Shown piece by piece: positions 33,259 through 41,012 of a DNA stretch of 61,150 nucleotides. The DNA comes from JAWXCM01 sp034408745. Lineage in GTDB: Bacteria > Acidobacteriota > Terriglobia > Bryobacterales > Bryobacteraceae. The stretch lies in assembly GCA_034408745.1 (NCBI GenBank), contig JAWXCM010000097.1:1-61150 (forward strand), given 5' to 3'. Numbering within the stretch: position 1 is the first letter of the stretch; each line of letters begins with the position of its first letter. Below the pieces are notes generated by a model. The model was given only the letters and a program-made list of their open reading frames with translations, had not been told where the DNA came from and ran no database searches. The position numbers and the translations under genes were made by a program.

Positions 33259-33579
33259 ATGTTTATCGCGCGCATCGACGGCACACTCACAGCAACGGTC
33301 CGGCACGACACGCTGCAAAGCTGCCGCTTCCTCGTCGGGCAGCGGCTGGATGCGGATGGCGTTGCCAGTGGCGAACCGCTGGTGATCCTCGACCGTATGG
33401 GCGCGCGCCGCGGCTCCATCGTCATCGTCTCCACCGACGGCGACATCCCGCGCAAACTCCTCGGCAACACCTGCCCCGCCAGGCTGACCGTACTCGGCCT
33501 GGTAGACGAAATCCACAAAGGGGGGCAGGCGCCCACGCCTGCGGCGGCACCCCAGGGCCGCCAGGAAGCCCAACCATGA
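33259..33579 (+). CDS. Microcompartment vertex protein (BMC-P, EutN/CcmL), copy 2
   Basis: A 106-residue EutN/CcmL protein: MFIARIDGTLTATVRHDTL, RFLVGQRL, LVILDRMGARRGSIVIVSTDG and LTVLGLVDEI. It has an unusual Pro/Ala/Gln-rich C-terminal tail of about 18 residues after the fold. The start at 33259 is 5 bases after the dehydrogenase stop; a longer in-frame reading would run antisense-like through that gene and is rejected. The stop overlaps copy 3 by 4 bases. Confidence 0.9.
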   Translation: MFIARIDGTLTATVRHDTLQSCRFLVGQRLDADGVASGEPLVILDRMGARRGSIVIVSTDGDIPRKLLGNTCPARLTVLGLVDEIHKGGQAPTPAAAPQGRQEAQP

Positions 33580-33857
33580 GACTAGGCTACGTGCGTGGAA
33601 CAGTAGTTCTCAGCGTCGCAGCACCAGCGTTACGAGGCTCAAAGCTGCTGGTAGTCGAGCCCGTCACCATGGAAAACCTGGCAGCCCGCAACGGCAAAGG
33701 CGGAGGCAAGAGCCTGGTCGTGGCATCCCAGCTGTCGCCCGCACAGGGCCAGCTCATCGGAATCAGCGAAGGCCGCGAAGCGGCTAACCCGTATCACCCC
33801 AAAGACACACCCGTGGACGCCTACTGCGCCCTCATCGTGGACACATACGACATATGA
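33576..33857 (+). CDS. Microcompartment vertex protein (BMC-P, EutN/CcmL), copy 3
   Basis: A 93-residue EutN/CcmL protein: MRLGYVRGTVVLSVAAPALR, KLLVVEPV, SLVVASQLSPAQGQLIGISEG and VDAYCALIVDTYDI. The Asn/Lys-containing loop AARNGKGGGK lengthens the segment before the pentamer turn relative to copies 1 and 2. Three BMC-P genes are typical of PVM-type compartments. Four-base overlaps on both sides (ATGA) couple it to copy 2 and the aldolase. Confidence 0.92.
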   Translation: MRLGYVRGTVVLSVAAPALRGSKLLVVEPVTMENLAARNGKGGGKSLVVASQLSPAQGQLIGISEGREAANPYHPKDTPVDAYCALIVDTYDI

Positions 33858-34912
33858 AATCCGTCGATCTTACAGGCTTAAAACTAATCGCCCAGCGCGA
33901 CCTCGACGCGGCGGCACAGAACGGCACAAAAGAAATCGTCATTCGTGAAGGCGCCGTCCTCACACCCTCAGCGCGCGATGCCATCAGTCGATACGGCCTG
34001 ACACTCCGCACCTGCAACGGCACCGCGGCGACAGCCAAAACAACCCAGAAACCAGCGCCCACAGACAAAGCGCGAGCCGCGATGTTCTTCTCGCCCGAAG
34101 CCGAAGCCATCAAGCAGGAGATCTGCGCAGTCGGCCGAAAGCTGTGGCAGCGCAGCTACGTCGACGGCAACGGCGGTAACATCTCCTACCGCATTGGCCC
34201 CAACGAAGTCATCTGCACGCCGACTCTCATCAGCAAGGCCGACCTCAAGCCCGAGGACCTTTGCATGGTCGACCTCGAAGGCACGCAACTGGTCGGCTCC
34301 CGGCCACGCACCAGCGAAATCCTCCTGCACCTCGAAATCTACAAAGCCGTGCCCGAGGCGAAGGCTGCGGTCCACTGCCATCCGCCGCACGCCACCGCCT
34401 ACGCGATCACAGGACGCATACCGCCTTCGTGCGTCATCCCGGAGTACGAGGTCTTCATCGGCACCGTTGCCATCTCCCCGTACGAAACTCCCGGCACACA
34501 GAAGTTCGCCGAAACCGTAATCCCATACGTGCGACATCACAACACGGTCCTGCTGTCGAATCACGGCATCATCTGCTGGGCCGACACAGTGACGCACGCC
34601 GAGTGGTATGCCGAGGTGGTCGACACCTACTGCTGGACACTGATGCTCGCCGACCAGCTCGGCGCACCCATCACGCGCATCCCGGAAGACAAGACCATGG
34701 ACCTGCTCGCCATCAAGAAGAAGCTCGGCCTCCCCGACGCGCGCTTCGGCGAGTGCGCCCTGTCCGACATCCCCGTGCCCGACGGTGCCATCGCGTACGT
34801 ACCTGCCGCCTGCTCTGGTGGCGTGCGCCCCCCGGCCCAGGAGTCGCCAGATGTCGACACCCTCGTCAAAGCAGTCACCGATGCTGTGATGGCCGCCATC
34901 CAACGCAAGTGA
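33854..34912 (+). CDS. Class II aldolase (fuculose/rhamnulose-phosphate type) with extra N-terminal module and C-terminal encapsulation helix
   Basis: A 352-residue zinc aldolase. The catalytic domain spans about residues 78-290: SYVDGNGGNISYRI, CTPTLISKADLKPEDL, RPRTSEILLHLEIY, zinc ligands in AVHCHPPHATAYAI and LLSNHGIICW. It would split fuculose- or rhamnulose-1-phosphate to DHAP and lactaldehyde. Residues 1-52 (LKLIAQRDLDAAAQNGTKEI, then GAVLTPSARDAISRYG) resemble the short N-terminal module of EutQ/EutT-type ethanolamine proteins. The last 20 residues (VDTLVKAVTDAVMAAIQRK) form an amphipathic helix, a C-terminal encapsulation peptide after a Pro/Gly linker. This is the signature enzyme of the locus. 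Confidence 0.9.
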   Translation: MKSVDLTGLKLIAQRDLDAAAQNGTKEIVIREGAVLTPSARDAISRYGLTLRTCNGTAATAKTTQKPAPTDKARAAMFFSPEAEAIKQEICAVGRKLWQRSYVDGNGGNISYRIGPNEVICTPTLISKADLKPEDLCMVDLEGTQLVGSRPRTSEILLHLEIYKAVPEAKAAVHCHPPHATAYAITGRIPPSCVIPEYEVFIGTVAISPYETPGTQKFAETVIPYVRHHNTVLLSNHGIICWADTVTHAEWYAEVVDTYCWTLMLADQLGAPITRIPEDKTMDLLAIKKKLGLPDARFGECALSDIPVPDGAIAYVPAACSGGVRPPAQESPDVDTLVKAVTDAVMAAIQRK

Positions 34913-35664
34913 AATCGGCCGAACGCCAGTTGCGGATTCGCGAGATTCTCGACGCGCAGGAGTTCGTCGATCTCGATACCTTGTCGGCGGAACTCGAGAC
35001 ATCCGGATCCAGTATCCGCCGCGACCTCTCCGCGCTCGAAGCCAGCGGCGTACTGAAGCGCGTACACGGGGGCGCGCTGGCCATCCATCCGCGCAGTCAC
35101 CTGCTTGACAACTCCTGGCAGAAAACGCGCAATTCCGATCAAAAGCGCCGCATCGGAGCAGCCACCGCGTCACTCATTGAGAACGACATGACAGTCATTC
35201 TCGACGGCGGATCCACCGTCGAAGCCGTAGCCTCGTGCCTCGCCGACCGATCGCTCAACGTCGTCACCAACTCCATCGCCATCGCGAAGGTGCTCGGCGA
35301 CGCGCGCCGCATCGAAGTCACGCTGACCGGCGGCTACCTCTACCCACGCCTCGAGATCCTCCTCGGCCCGCTGTGCGAAAACATGCTCAGCGGCATCGCG
35401 GCCGACCTCCTTGTCATGGGGATCGGCGGCATCACCGAAGCCGGGCTCAGCAACAACAACACCCCGCTGGTGGGCTCGCAGCGCCGCATGATCGAAGTGG
35501 CCCGCCGAGTCATCATCGTCGCCGACCACACCAAGTTCGGACGCGCCGCCATGGTCCCGCTCGCCCCGCTCGACGTAGTCGACACCATCGTCTCCGACAC
35601 AGAACTGGCTCCCTCCTGGCGCCGCCTGCTCAAACGCAACGCGGTGGAACTGCTGCTCGCCTGA
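34909..35664 (+). CDS. DeoR-family transcriptional regulator
   Basis: A 251-residue sugar-responsive repressor. The N-terminal winged helix is the DeoR signature (RQLRIREILDAQEFVDLDTL, SSIRRDLSALEASGVLKRVH, GGAL). The C-terminal effector domain follows (VILDGGSTVEAVASCL, VVTNSIAIAKVL, VTLTGGYLYPRLEIL, GIGGITEAGLSNNN, VADHTKFGR). These regulators sense phosphorylated sugars. The GTG start overlaps the aldolase stop (GTGA), which excludes the long upstream in-frame reading. DeoR regulators end PVM-type operons, so it probably controls the two divergent compartment units in response to fuculose- or rhamnulose-phosphate (inference). Confidence 0.92.
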   Translation: MKSAERQLRIREILDAQEFVDLDTLSAELETSGSSIRRDLSALEASGVLKRVHGGALAIHPRSHLLDNSWQKTRNSDQKRRIGAATASLIENDMTVILDGGSTVEAVASCLADRSLNVVTNSIAIAKVLGDARRIEVTLTGGYLYPRLEILLGPLCENMLSGIAADLLVMGIGGITEAGLSNNNTPLVGSQRRMIEVARRVIIVADHTKFGRAAMVPLAPLDVVDTIVSDTELAPSWRRLLKRNAVELLLA

Positions 35665-35685
35665 CACCGTGCTATCACTGAGTTC

Positions 35686-37569
35686 ATGAGCCCACGAGCC
35701 CTTCCAGGCATCGCTCTCCTTCTCCTCACCTCGGCAGCCATGGCCCAAATCCCGTCTTCGGGCAAAATCCCGTCTTCGGGCAAAATCCCGTCCTCGGGCA
35801 AAATCCCAGCCGGCAAGCCGACCATCGCGGAAGCACGAGCCTTTCTCGACAAAGCCGAAAAGGAACTTCTCGCCCTCTCTAATGAGGCTGGCCGCGCCGG
35901 CTGGATTCAGGCCAACTTCATCACAGACGACACAGAAGCGCAGTCCGCCGCCGCCAGCGAACGCGCCATCAGCGCCACGGTCCGATTCGTGAAAGACGCC
36001 AAACGCTTCGACGGCATGGAACTGCCTGAGGACATGCGGCGCAAGTTCCACCTGCTCAAGATCGGGCTTACCATGCCCACGCCCGCCAACAAACCGGAGA
36101 GCGAAGAGCTCACCCGCATCGCCGCCGGAATGGAAGGCATGTACGGCAAGGGCAAATTCTGCCCCGGCGGCGGTGCCAAATTCGGCGACGACAACAAAGA
36201 CGGCTGCCTCGACCTCGAAGAGATCACGCGCGTCATGCGCACCAGCCGCAACCCCGCTGAACTGAAAGAAGTGTGGGACGGCTGGCACACCATCTCGCGC
36301 CCCATGCGCAAGGACTACCAGCGTTTCGTCGACCTCTCGAACAAAGGCTCCCGCGAGATCGGCTTCAAGGACACTGGAGCCCTCTGGCGAGCCAAGTACG
36401 ACATGCAGCCCGACGCCTTCGCGAAGGAGCTCGACCGCCTCTGGGAGCAGGTGAAACCTCTCTACGTATCGCTCCACGCATACGTCCGCAACAAGCTGCG
36501 TGAAAAGTACGGCGACAGCGTCGTACCCGCCACTGGCCCGATTCCCGCACACCTGCTCGGCAACATGTGGGCTCAGTCGTGGGAGAACCTCTACCCCGAT
36601 CTCGCGCCACCCAATGCCGACCCCGGCTATGACCTCACCAGTATCCTGCGCGAGAAGAACATCGACGCGAAGGAAATGGTGCGATATGGCGAGCGCTTCT
36701 TCACCTCACTCGGCTTCGAAAAACTCCCGCCCACCTTCTGGGAACGATCATTGTTCATCAAGCCGCGCGACCGCGAAGTGGTCTGCCACGCCAGTGCCTG
36801 GGACGTCGACAACGTCAACGACCTCCGCATCAAGATGTGCATTGAAGTCAACGACGAAGACTTCACGACGATTCACCACGAACTCGGCCACAACTTCTAC
36901 CAGCGCGCGTACAACAAACAGCCGATCCTGTTCCGCGACAGCGCTAACGACGGGTTCCATGAAGCCATCGGCGACACCATCGCCCTCAGCATCACGCCTG
37001 AATACCTCGTTAAAATCGGCCTCCTGCCGCAGGCACCAGACACCTCCCGCGACATCGGCCTGCTCATGAAACGCGCGCTGGAAAAGGTGGCGTTTCTGCC
37101 TTTCGGCCTGATGATCGACCAGTGGCGCTGGAAAGTATTCTCCGGCGAAGTAAAACCAGAGGATTACAACAAAGCGTGGTGGGAATTACGCCAGAAATAC
37201 CAGGGCGTTGCCGCGCCCGACCAGCGCAGCGAAGCCGATTTCGACCCCGGCGCCAAGTACCACGTTCCGGCCAACACGCCGTACACGCGCTATTTCCTCG
37301 CCCATATCCTCCAGTTCCAGTTCCACCGGGCACTTGCCCAGACAGCCGGATGCAAGGACCCTCTGCACCGCTGTTCCATCTATGGAAACGCCGAAGCGGG
37401 AGCGCGGCTGGCCAAAATGCTGGAGGCTGGACAGAGCCGCACCTGGCAGGACGCCCTCAACATGGGAACCGGTCAAAAACAAATGGATGCCACCGCAATA
37501 GTCGACTACTTTGCCCCGCTGAAAAAATGGCTGGACGAGCAGAATAAAGGCAAACCAACCGGCTGGTAA
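35686..37569 (+). CDS. Peptidase family M2 (angiotensin-converting-enzyme-like) dipeptidyl carboxypeptidase
   Basis: A 627-residue exported zinc peptidase. The signal peptide (LPGIALLLLTSAAMAQ) is followed by three and a half perfect IPSSGK repeats before the mature domain. The zinc site is HHELGHNFYQ (about residue 396), with the third ligand Glu in FHEAIGD (about 423). DEDFTTIHHELGH and the C-terminal PYTRYFLAHILQFQFH are typical M2 sequences, including the substrate- and chloride-site regions. The enzyme removes C-terminal dipeptides. It stands alone 21 bases after the compartment regulator, with no obvious functional link. Confidence 0.93.
   Translation: MSPRALPGIALLLLTSAAMAQIPSSGKIPSSGKIPSSGKIPAGKPTIAEARAFLDKAEKELLALSNEAGRAGWIQANFITDDTEAQSAAASERAISATVRFVKDAKRFDGMELPEDMRRKFHLLKIGLTMPTPANKPESEELTRIAAGMEGMYGKGKFCPGGGAKFGDDNKDGCLDLEEITRVMRTSRNPAELKEVWDGWHTISRPMRKDYQRFVDLSNKGSREIGFKDTGALWRAKYDMQPDAFAKELDRLWEQVKPLYVSLHAYVRNKLREKYGDSVVPATGPIPAHLLGNMWAQSWENLYPDLAPPNADPGYDLTSILREKNIDAKEMVRYGERFFTSLGFEKLPPTFWERSLFIKPRDREVVCHASAWDVDNVNDLRIKMCIEVNDEDFTTIHHELGHNFYQRAYNKQPILFRDSANDGFHEAIGDTIALSITPEYLVKIGLLPQAPDTSRDIGLLMKRALEKVAFLPFGLMIDQWRWKVFSGEVKPEDYNKAWWELRQKYQGVAAPDQRSEADFDPGAKYHVPANTPYTRYFLAHILQFQFHRALAQTAGCKDPLHRCSIYGNAEAGARLAKMLEAGQSRTWQDALNMGTGQKQMDATAIVDYFAPLKKWLDEQNKGKPTGW
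35749..35802 (+). repeat. 18-base tandem repeat, three copies
   Basis: ATCCCGTCTTCGGGCAAA occurs three times head to tail (35749-35766, 35767-35784, 35785-35802, the last with one C for T). A partial fourth copy runs to about 35817. Each unit encodes Ile-Pro-Ser-Ser-Gly-Lys just after the M2 peptidase signal peptide. Length can vary in frame by slippage. Confidence 0.95.
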
Positions 37570-37606
37570 ACGGCATGCCGTTCATGATAATGTCCAGTTC
37601 ATGATA
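37569..37606 (+). repeat. 14-base palindrome and 10-base direct repeats before the receptor remnant
   Basis: AACGGCATGCCGTT (37569-37582) is a perfect palindrome that overlaps the peptidase stop region. GTTCATGATA occurs at 37580-37589 and again at 37597-37606, the second copy containing the ATG of the next reading frame. These could be regulatory sites or debris of the rearrangements that broke the receptor. Confidence 0.5.
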
Positions 37607-38675
37607 CGGGTCGTCCTCTTGCTGTTAGCTTCACTTTGCTGCGCTGTTGCGCAAAACTCCTACGGCCGTTTCACCGGGCGCGTTACCGACCCGCAAGGCA
37701 GCGCCATCGTGGGTGCCACAGTAAGGGTGACTCAGTCCGAACAGGCATTGCAGCGCAAACACAGACCAACGGGGAAGGCCTTTATGAGCTCCCTAACCTG
37801 CTCCCGGGCACCTACATCCTCAACGCCGATTTCCCGGGTTTCCGGCAGCACGCGCGGTCCGGCGTCGTCCTGCGTGTCGGCGATATCGTCGAGCTGAACG
37901 TCCCGCTCGAGGTGGGCGCAGCCAGTGACAGCGTATCGGTCACCGCGGAAGCTCCCATGCTCGAAACCAGCACCGCCAGCCTCGGTCAGGTCGTCGATAC
38001 CCGCATGATCACGGAAATGCCTCTCGCCGGACGCGACGTCAACTACCTGATGCAGTTGACGCCCGGCGTGGTCTCCACCAACGCTCCCATGCACGGATAG
38101 CTTCCGCAGGCGCGCGACTCGGTTTCAAACATGGCAGTAGCGGGCACGCGAACCCGCTCCGCCGAATTCACCCTCGACGGCATTCCGAATATGGGCAGCG
38201 ATGGCATTATCGCCTTCCAGCCGCCCCCGGAAATGGTGATGACACAGCCGTTCTTCATCAACAAGAATCTGTACGACACCCGAACCACCAACCCGGGCGA
38301 AAGCTTCTACGACAAACGCAATCGCCTGTGGCCCTCCAGTGTCACTAACCGCTACCGCGCCCAGTTGCGTGGACCAGTCGTAATCCCGAAGCTGTACAAC
38401 GGCGGCAACTGGTAAACAATTACCGCACGTTCCCGCTTCGCTTCACCGGCCTTCGCGCCGACGGCTGGAATAACTGGGATCTTTCCCTCTACAAGACTCT
38501 CAGGATCGCTGAGCGTGTGAACCTGCAGCTTCGCGCCGAAGCGGTGGACGCGTTCAATCACGCCATGTTCAACCCCCCGAACACCGCCCCGGCCAATACC
38601 CTGTTCGGTACCGTCAACGGCACAATCTGGAGCGAGCAGCGGAAGATCACGGTGGCAGCACGGCTCACTTTTTGA
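37601..38675 (+). pseudogene. Oar-like TonB-dependent receptor, heavily decayed
   Basis: Three kinds of damage are visible. The gene starts well: signal peptide VVLLLLASLCCAVAQ and carboxypeptidase-regulatory domain GRFTGRVTDPQGSAIVGATV. A one-base loss near 37739 shifts the frame (TGIAAQTQTNGEGLYELPNL continues). A TAG at 38098-38100 interrupts the plug region, which resumes in frame with NMAVAGTRTRSAEFTLDGIP. At about 38400 the text jumps from LRGPVVIPKLYNGGNW to the extreme C-terminus in another frame (WNNWDLSLYKTLRIAERVNL and final VAARLTF), so roughly 600 residues are gone. The original protein would have been about 1000 residues. It cannot be functional. Confidence 0.9.
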
Positions 38676-38759
38676 GCGCGGGACTGTAAAAATTAGTTAA
38701 TCGCGACGTACGTCAGGCCACGGATCTGATATAACTCCAGTTGCTGAAGGAGCACAACC

Positions 38760-39146
38760 ATGAATCGAATTCTCCGGGCTTTCGCCTGCCTTACCGTTTT
38801 CACCGCCGTCCTGCTTGCCGGCGTCGACGGTAAGTACACTTCGGAACGCAAGATGGAGCGCGACGGCCAGTCGTTCACCATCAATCAGACCTTCGACCTC
38901 AAGACCGACGGCTCGAAGCTCACGGGCAAAATCACCATGCAGTTCGGCGACATGGAAGCCCGCACCATGGATATCACCGACGGCAAAGTGGACGGCAACA
39001 AAGTGTCCTTCGCCACCACGATGGAAACCCCCAACGGCTCCATGAAGATGACCTACACGGGTACCGTCGAGGGCGACACGCTGAAGGGCGAATCCATGCG
39101 CGAGGGCGGCGATCAGGGCCGTCCGTTCGAAGCGAAGCGCAAGTAA
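38760..39146 (+). CDS. Small secreted protein of unknown function
   Basis: A 128-residue protein with a clear signal peptide (ILRAFACLTVFTAVLLAG), followed by a compact, beta-rich mature domain of alternating strands (FTINQTFDLKTDGSKLTGKI, MKMTYTGTVEGDTLKGE). This pattern suggests a small lipocalin- or avidin-like barrel, a type often seen as extra domains in acidobacterial secreted enzymes. I do not recognise a characterised family. A GAAGGAG ribosome-binding site lies 7 bases before the ATG. The upstream gap contains the palindrome GACGTACGTC at 38705-38714. Confidence 0.75.
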   Translation: MNRILRAFACLTVFTAVLLAGVDGKYTSERKMERDGQSFTINQTFDLKTDGSKLTGKITMQFGDMEARTMDITDGKVDGNKVSFATTMETPNGSMKMTYTGTVEGDTLKGESMREGGDQGRPFEAKRK

Positions 39147-39172
39147 CCCGGACCGGGTGATAATGTAGGCGC

Positions 39173-39994
39173 ATGATCACGCGCCGATCTTTCCTCGCCA
39201 CCGCGGCGGCTGTACCTCTGGTCTCCGCCGCGGGCAAGAAAATTCCCGTTGGACTCGAACTGTTCTCCGTTCGTGACGAACTGCAAAAAGACCTCATGGG
39301 CACCGTCCGCGCCGTCGCGAAAATGGGTTATCAGGTCGTCGAATTCTACTCCCCTTATTACGACTGGACGCCCGAGTACGCGAAGGAAGTTCGCAAGATG
39401 CTCGACGAATCCGGTATCAAGTGCCTGTCCACGCACAACAGCGCCAAAGCCCTTTCCGCCGAAGGCATCGACCGCGCCATCGAACTCAACCAGATCATTG
39501 GCTCGAAGACCATCGTCATGGCGAGCGCCGGGCGCGTCCAGGGCCTCGACGGCTGGAAGAAAGTGGCCGAGACCCTTTCCGCCGCCGATGCCAAACTGAA
39601 GCCCGCGGGGATGCGCGCAGGATTCCATAACCATCAGCTCGAGTTCACACCCATCGACGGCAAACGGCCCATGGAAGTGCTGGCCGACAATACACCGAAA
39701 TCGGTGGTGCTCCAGCTCGACCTCGGCACCTGCGTCGAGGCCAAGTCCGACCCCGTCCTCTGGATCAACCAGCACCCCGGCCGCATCCAGTCACTGCACT
39801 GCAAGGACTGGAAAGCTGGCGAAGGCTACAAAGTGCTGACCGGCGAAGGGTCGGTGCCGTGGAAGGCTGTCATCAAGGCCGCCGAAAAGAAGGGTGGCGT
39901 CGAGTATTACCTGGTCGAGCAGGAAGGCAGCCGACTGCCGCCCATGGAAACCGCGAAGGTGTGCCTCGAAAACTGGAAAAAGCTTAAGGCGTAA
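39173..39994 (+). CDS. Tat-exported sugar phosphate isomerase/epimerase (xylose-isomerase-like barrel)
   Basis: A 273-residue TIM-barrel protein of the AP endonuclease 2/xylose isomerase-like family. The twin-arginine signal ITRRSFLATAAAVPLVSAA implies folding in the cytoplasm and export. Catalytic-site features of the family are visible: VEFYSP, LSTHNSAK, a metal-ligand region MRAGFHNHQLEF (His/Glu), LQLDLGTCVEA and SLHCKDW, ending with YYLVEQEGS. Members isomerise or epimerise free or phosphorylated sugars; exported ones are abundant in Acidobacteria, Planctomycetes and Verrucomicrobia and are mostly uncharacterised. The last 11 bases overlap the convergent DUF2891 gene. Confidence 0.88.
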   Translation: MITRRSFLATAAAVPLVSAAGKKIPVGLELFSVRDELQKDLMGTVRAVAKMGYQVVEFYSPYYDWTPEYAKEVRKMLDESGIKCLSTHNSAKALSAEGIDRAIELNQIIGSKTIVMASAGRVQGLDGWKKVAETLSAADAKLKPAGMRAGFHNHQLEFTPIDGKRPMEVLADNTPKSVVLQLDLGTCVEAKSDPVLWINQHPGRIQSLHCKDWKAGEGYKVLTGEGSVPWKAVIKAAEKKGGVEYYLVEQEGSRLPPMETAKVCLENWKKLKA

Positions 39995-41012
39995 TCCCGC
40001 GCCCGGTCACCAGGTAAACGGCAAAGGAGCCGAGCCAGTGACCGCCCTCGTAATGCTCGCCGGTGACCGCGGCCAGGCCCGCCTCGCGGTGCCGGCGAGC
40101 CAGTTCCAAAATCCCCGCCCGCCTTTTGTGTGACTGCGGCAGCTTCGACGCAATCCCCTCCAGCATCCACGCACGCGACAAGTTCAGCCCGTCCAGATGC
40201 GCCAACTGCCCGTCCGTGGGATCCGTCACCTTCTCGGGCGACAGCGGAATCTCCGGCAGAAACGCATCGAACCACCGCGCGAACTCCGCCGCCGGAAGCA
40301 CCCGTCGAACCGCATCGGCTTCCGCGAGACATGGCGACAGAAAATCCTGACCCGACGGTTCATAGCGGACCGGACAAGCCGTGTCTTTCAGATAAAACTC
40401 ACGAATTTTCCGCTCCACCAGCGCTTGAAATTCCGGCTGCAACGCGGCCGAATCGAACATTAACCCAAGCGCAAAAGCCGACTGCGAGTGCACCCCAGTC
40501 CGCTCCGGGTGCGACAGCTTCGGCAGCCACGCCCCGAGCCGTTCCCGCACAGCCGCCTCCAGCGGAGCCAAAGCCGCCGCCCACCGCCGAGCGTCCGCAT
40601 CGTCCCACTCCCGCAGTTCCTGTCCGAGTTGCAGCAGCCACGCCAGGCCATACGGCCGCTCAAACGTGGCCCGCCCCGACCCGCGCACATACGCCACCTC
40701 AGCCGCAATCTTCTCCGCAGTGAGATGCCGCGCGAGCACGTCCCGGGCCTTGCCCGCAAACGGAGCCTGACGGAACGTACGCGCCAGCCGCGCCAGCAGC
40801 CAGTGCCCATGCACGGACGAGTGCCAGTCGAAGCACCCGTAGAACGCCGGGGTCAGCGCACGAGGCGGCAGCGCGTCCTTATCCGAATTCATCACATGCG
40901 CGATCTTGTTCGGATACTCCTTGTCGACACAATTCAGCGCCAGTTTCGCGAACCGCCCCGCCGCATCCACATCGATCGTCGCAGCCATGGCCAGCAGCAC
41001 CGGCACTATCAT
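39984..41012 (-). CDS. DUF2891 family protein
   Basis: A 342-residue protein matching DUF2891: FAKLALNCVDKEYPNKIAHV at the start, FYGCFDWHSSVHGHWLLARL, ERPYGLAWLLQLGQEL, SGQDFLSPCLAEADAVRRVL and DGLNLSRAWMLEGI. The conserved Cys/His/Trp residues and alpha-helical make-up suggest an (alpha/alpha) toroid, as in some glycosidase-like or isomerase-like enzymes, but no activity is established. An N-terminal hydrophobic stretch (VPVLLAMAA) may be a short signal. It overlaps the upstream glycosyltransferase by 4 bases, so the pair is probably co-translated. Confidence 0.85.
   Translation of the reverse strand: MIVPVLLAMAATIDVDAAGRFAKLALNCVDKEYPNKIAHVMNSDKDALPPRALTPAFYGCFDWHSSVHGHWLLARLARTFRQAPFAGKARDVLARHLTAEKIAAEVAYVRGSGRATFERPYGLAWLLQLGQELREWDDADARRWAAALAPLEAAVRERLGAWLPKLSHPERTGVHSQSAFALGLMFDSAALQPEFQALVERKIREFYLKDTACPVRYEPSGQDFLSPCLAEADAVRRVLPAAEFARWFDAFLPEIPLSPEKVTDPTDGQLAHLDGLNLSRAWMLEGIASKLPQSHKRRAGILELARRHREAGLAAVTGEHYEGGHWLGSFAVYLVTGRGITP

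Noticed and set aside
34261..34908. In-frame upstream extension of the DeoR regulator gene
   Set aside because: The extension overlaps the aldolase in another frame and is Arg/His-rich; the regulator starts with its winged helix at the GTG overlapping the aldolase stop.
36175..36220. EF-hand-like loop (DDNKDGCLDLEE) in the M2 peptidase
   Set aside because: It falls in a cysteine-bounded loop conserved in the peptidase family, without a second hand or flanking EF helices, so calcium binding is probably coincidental.
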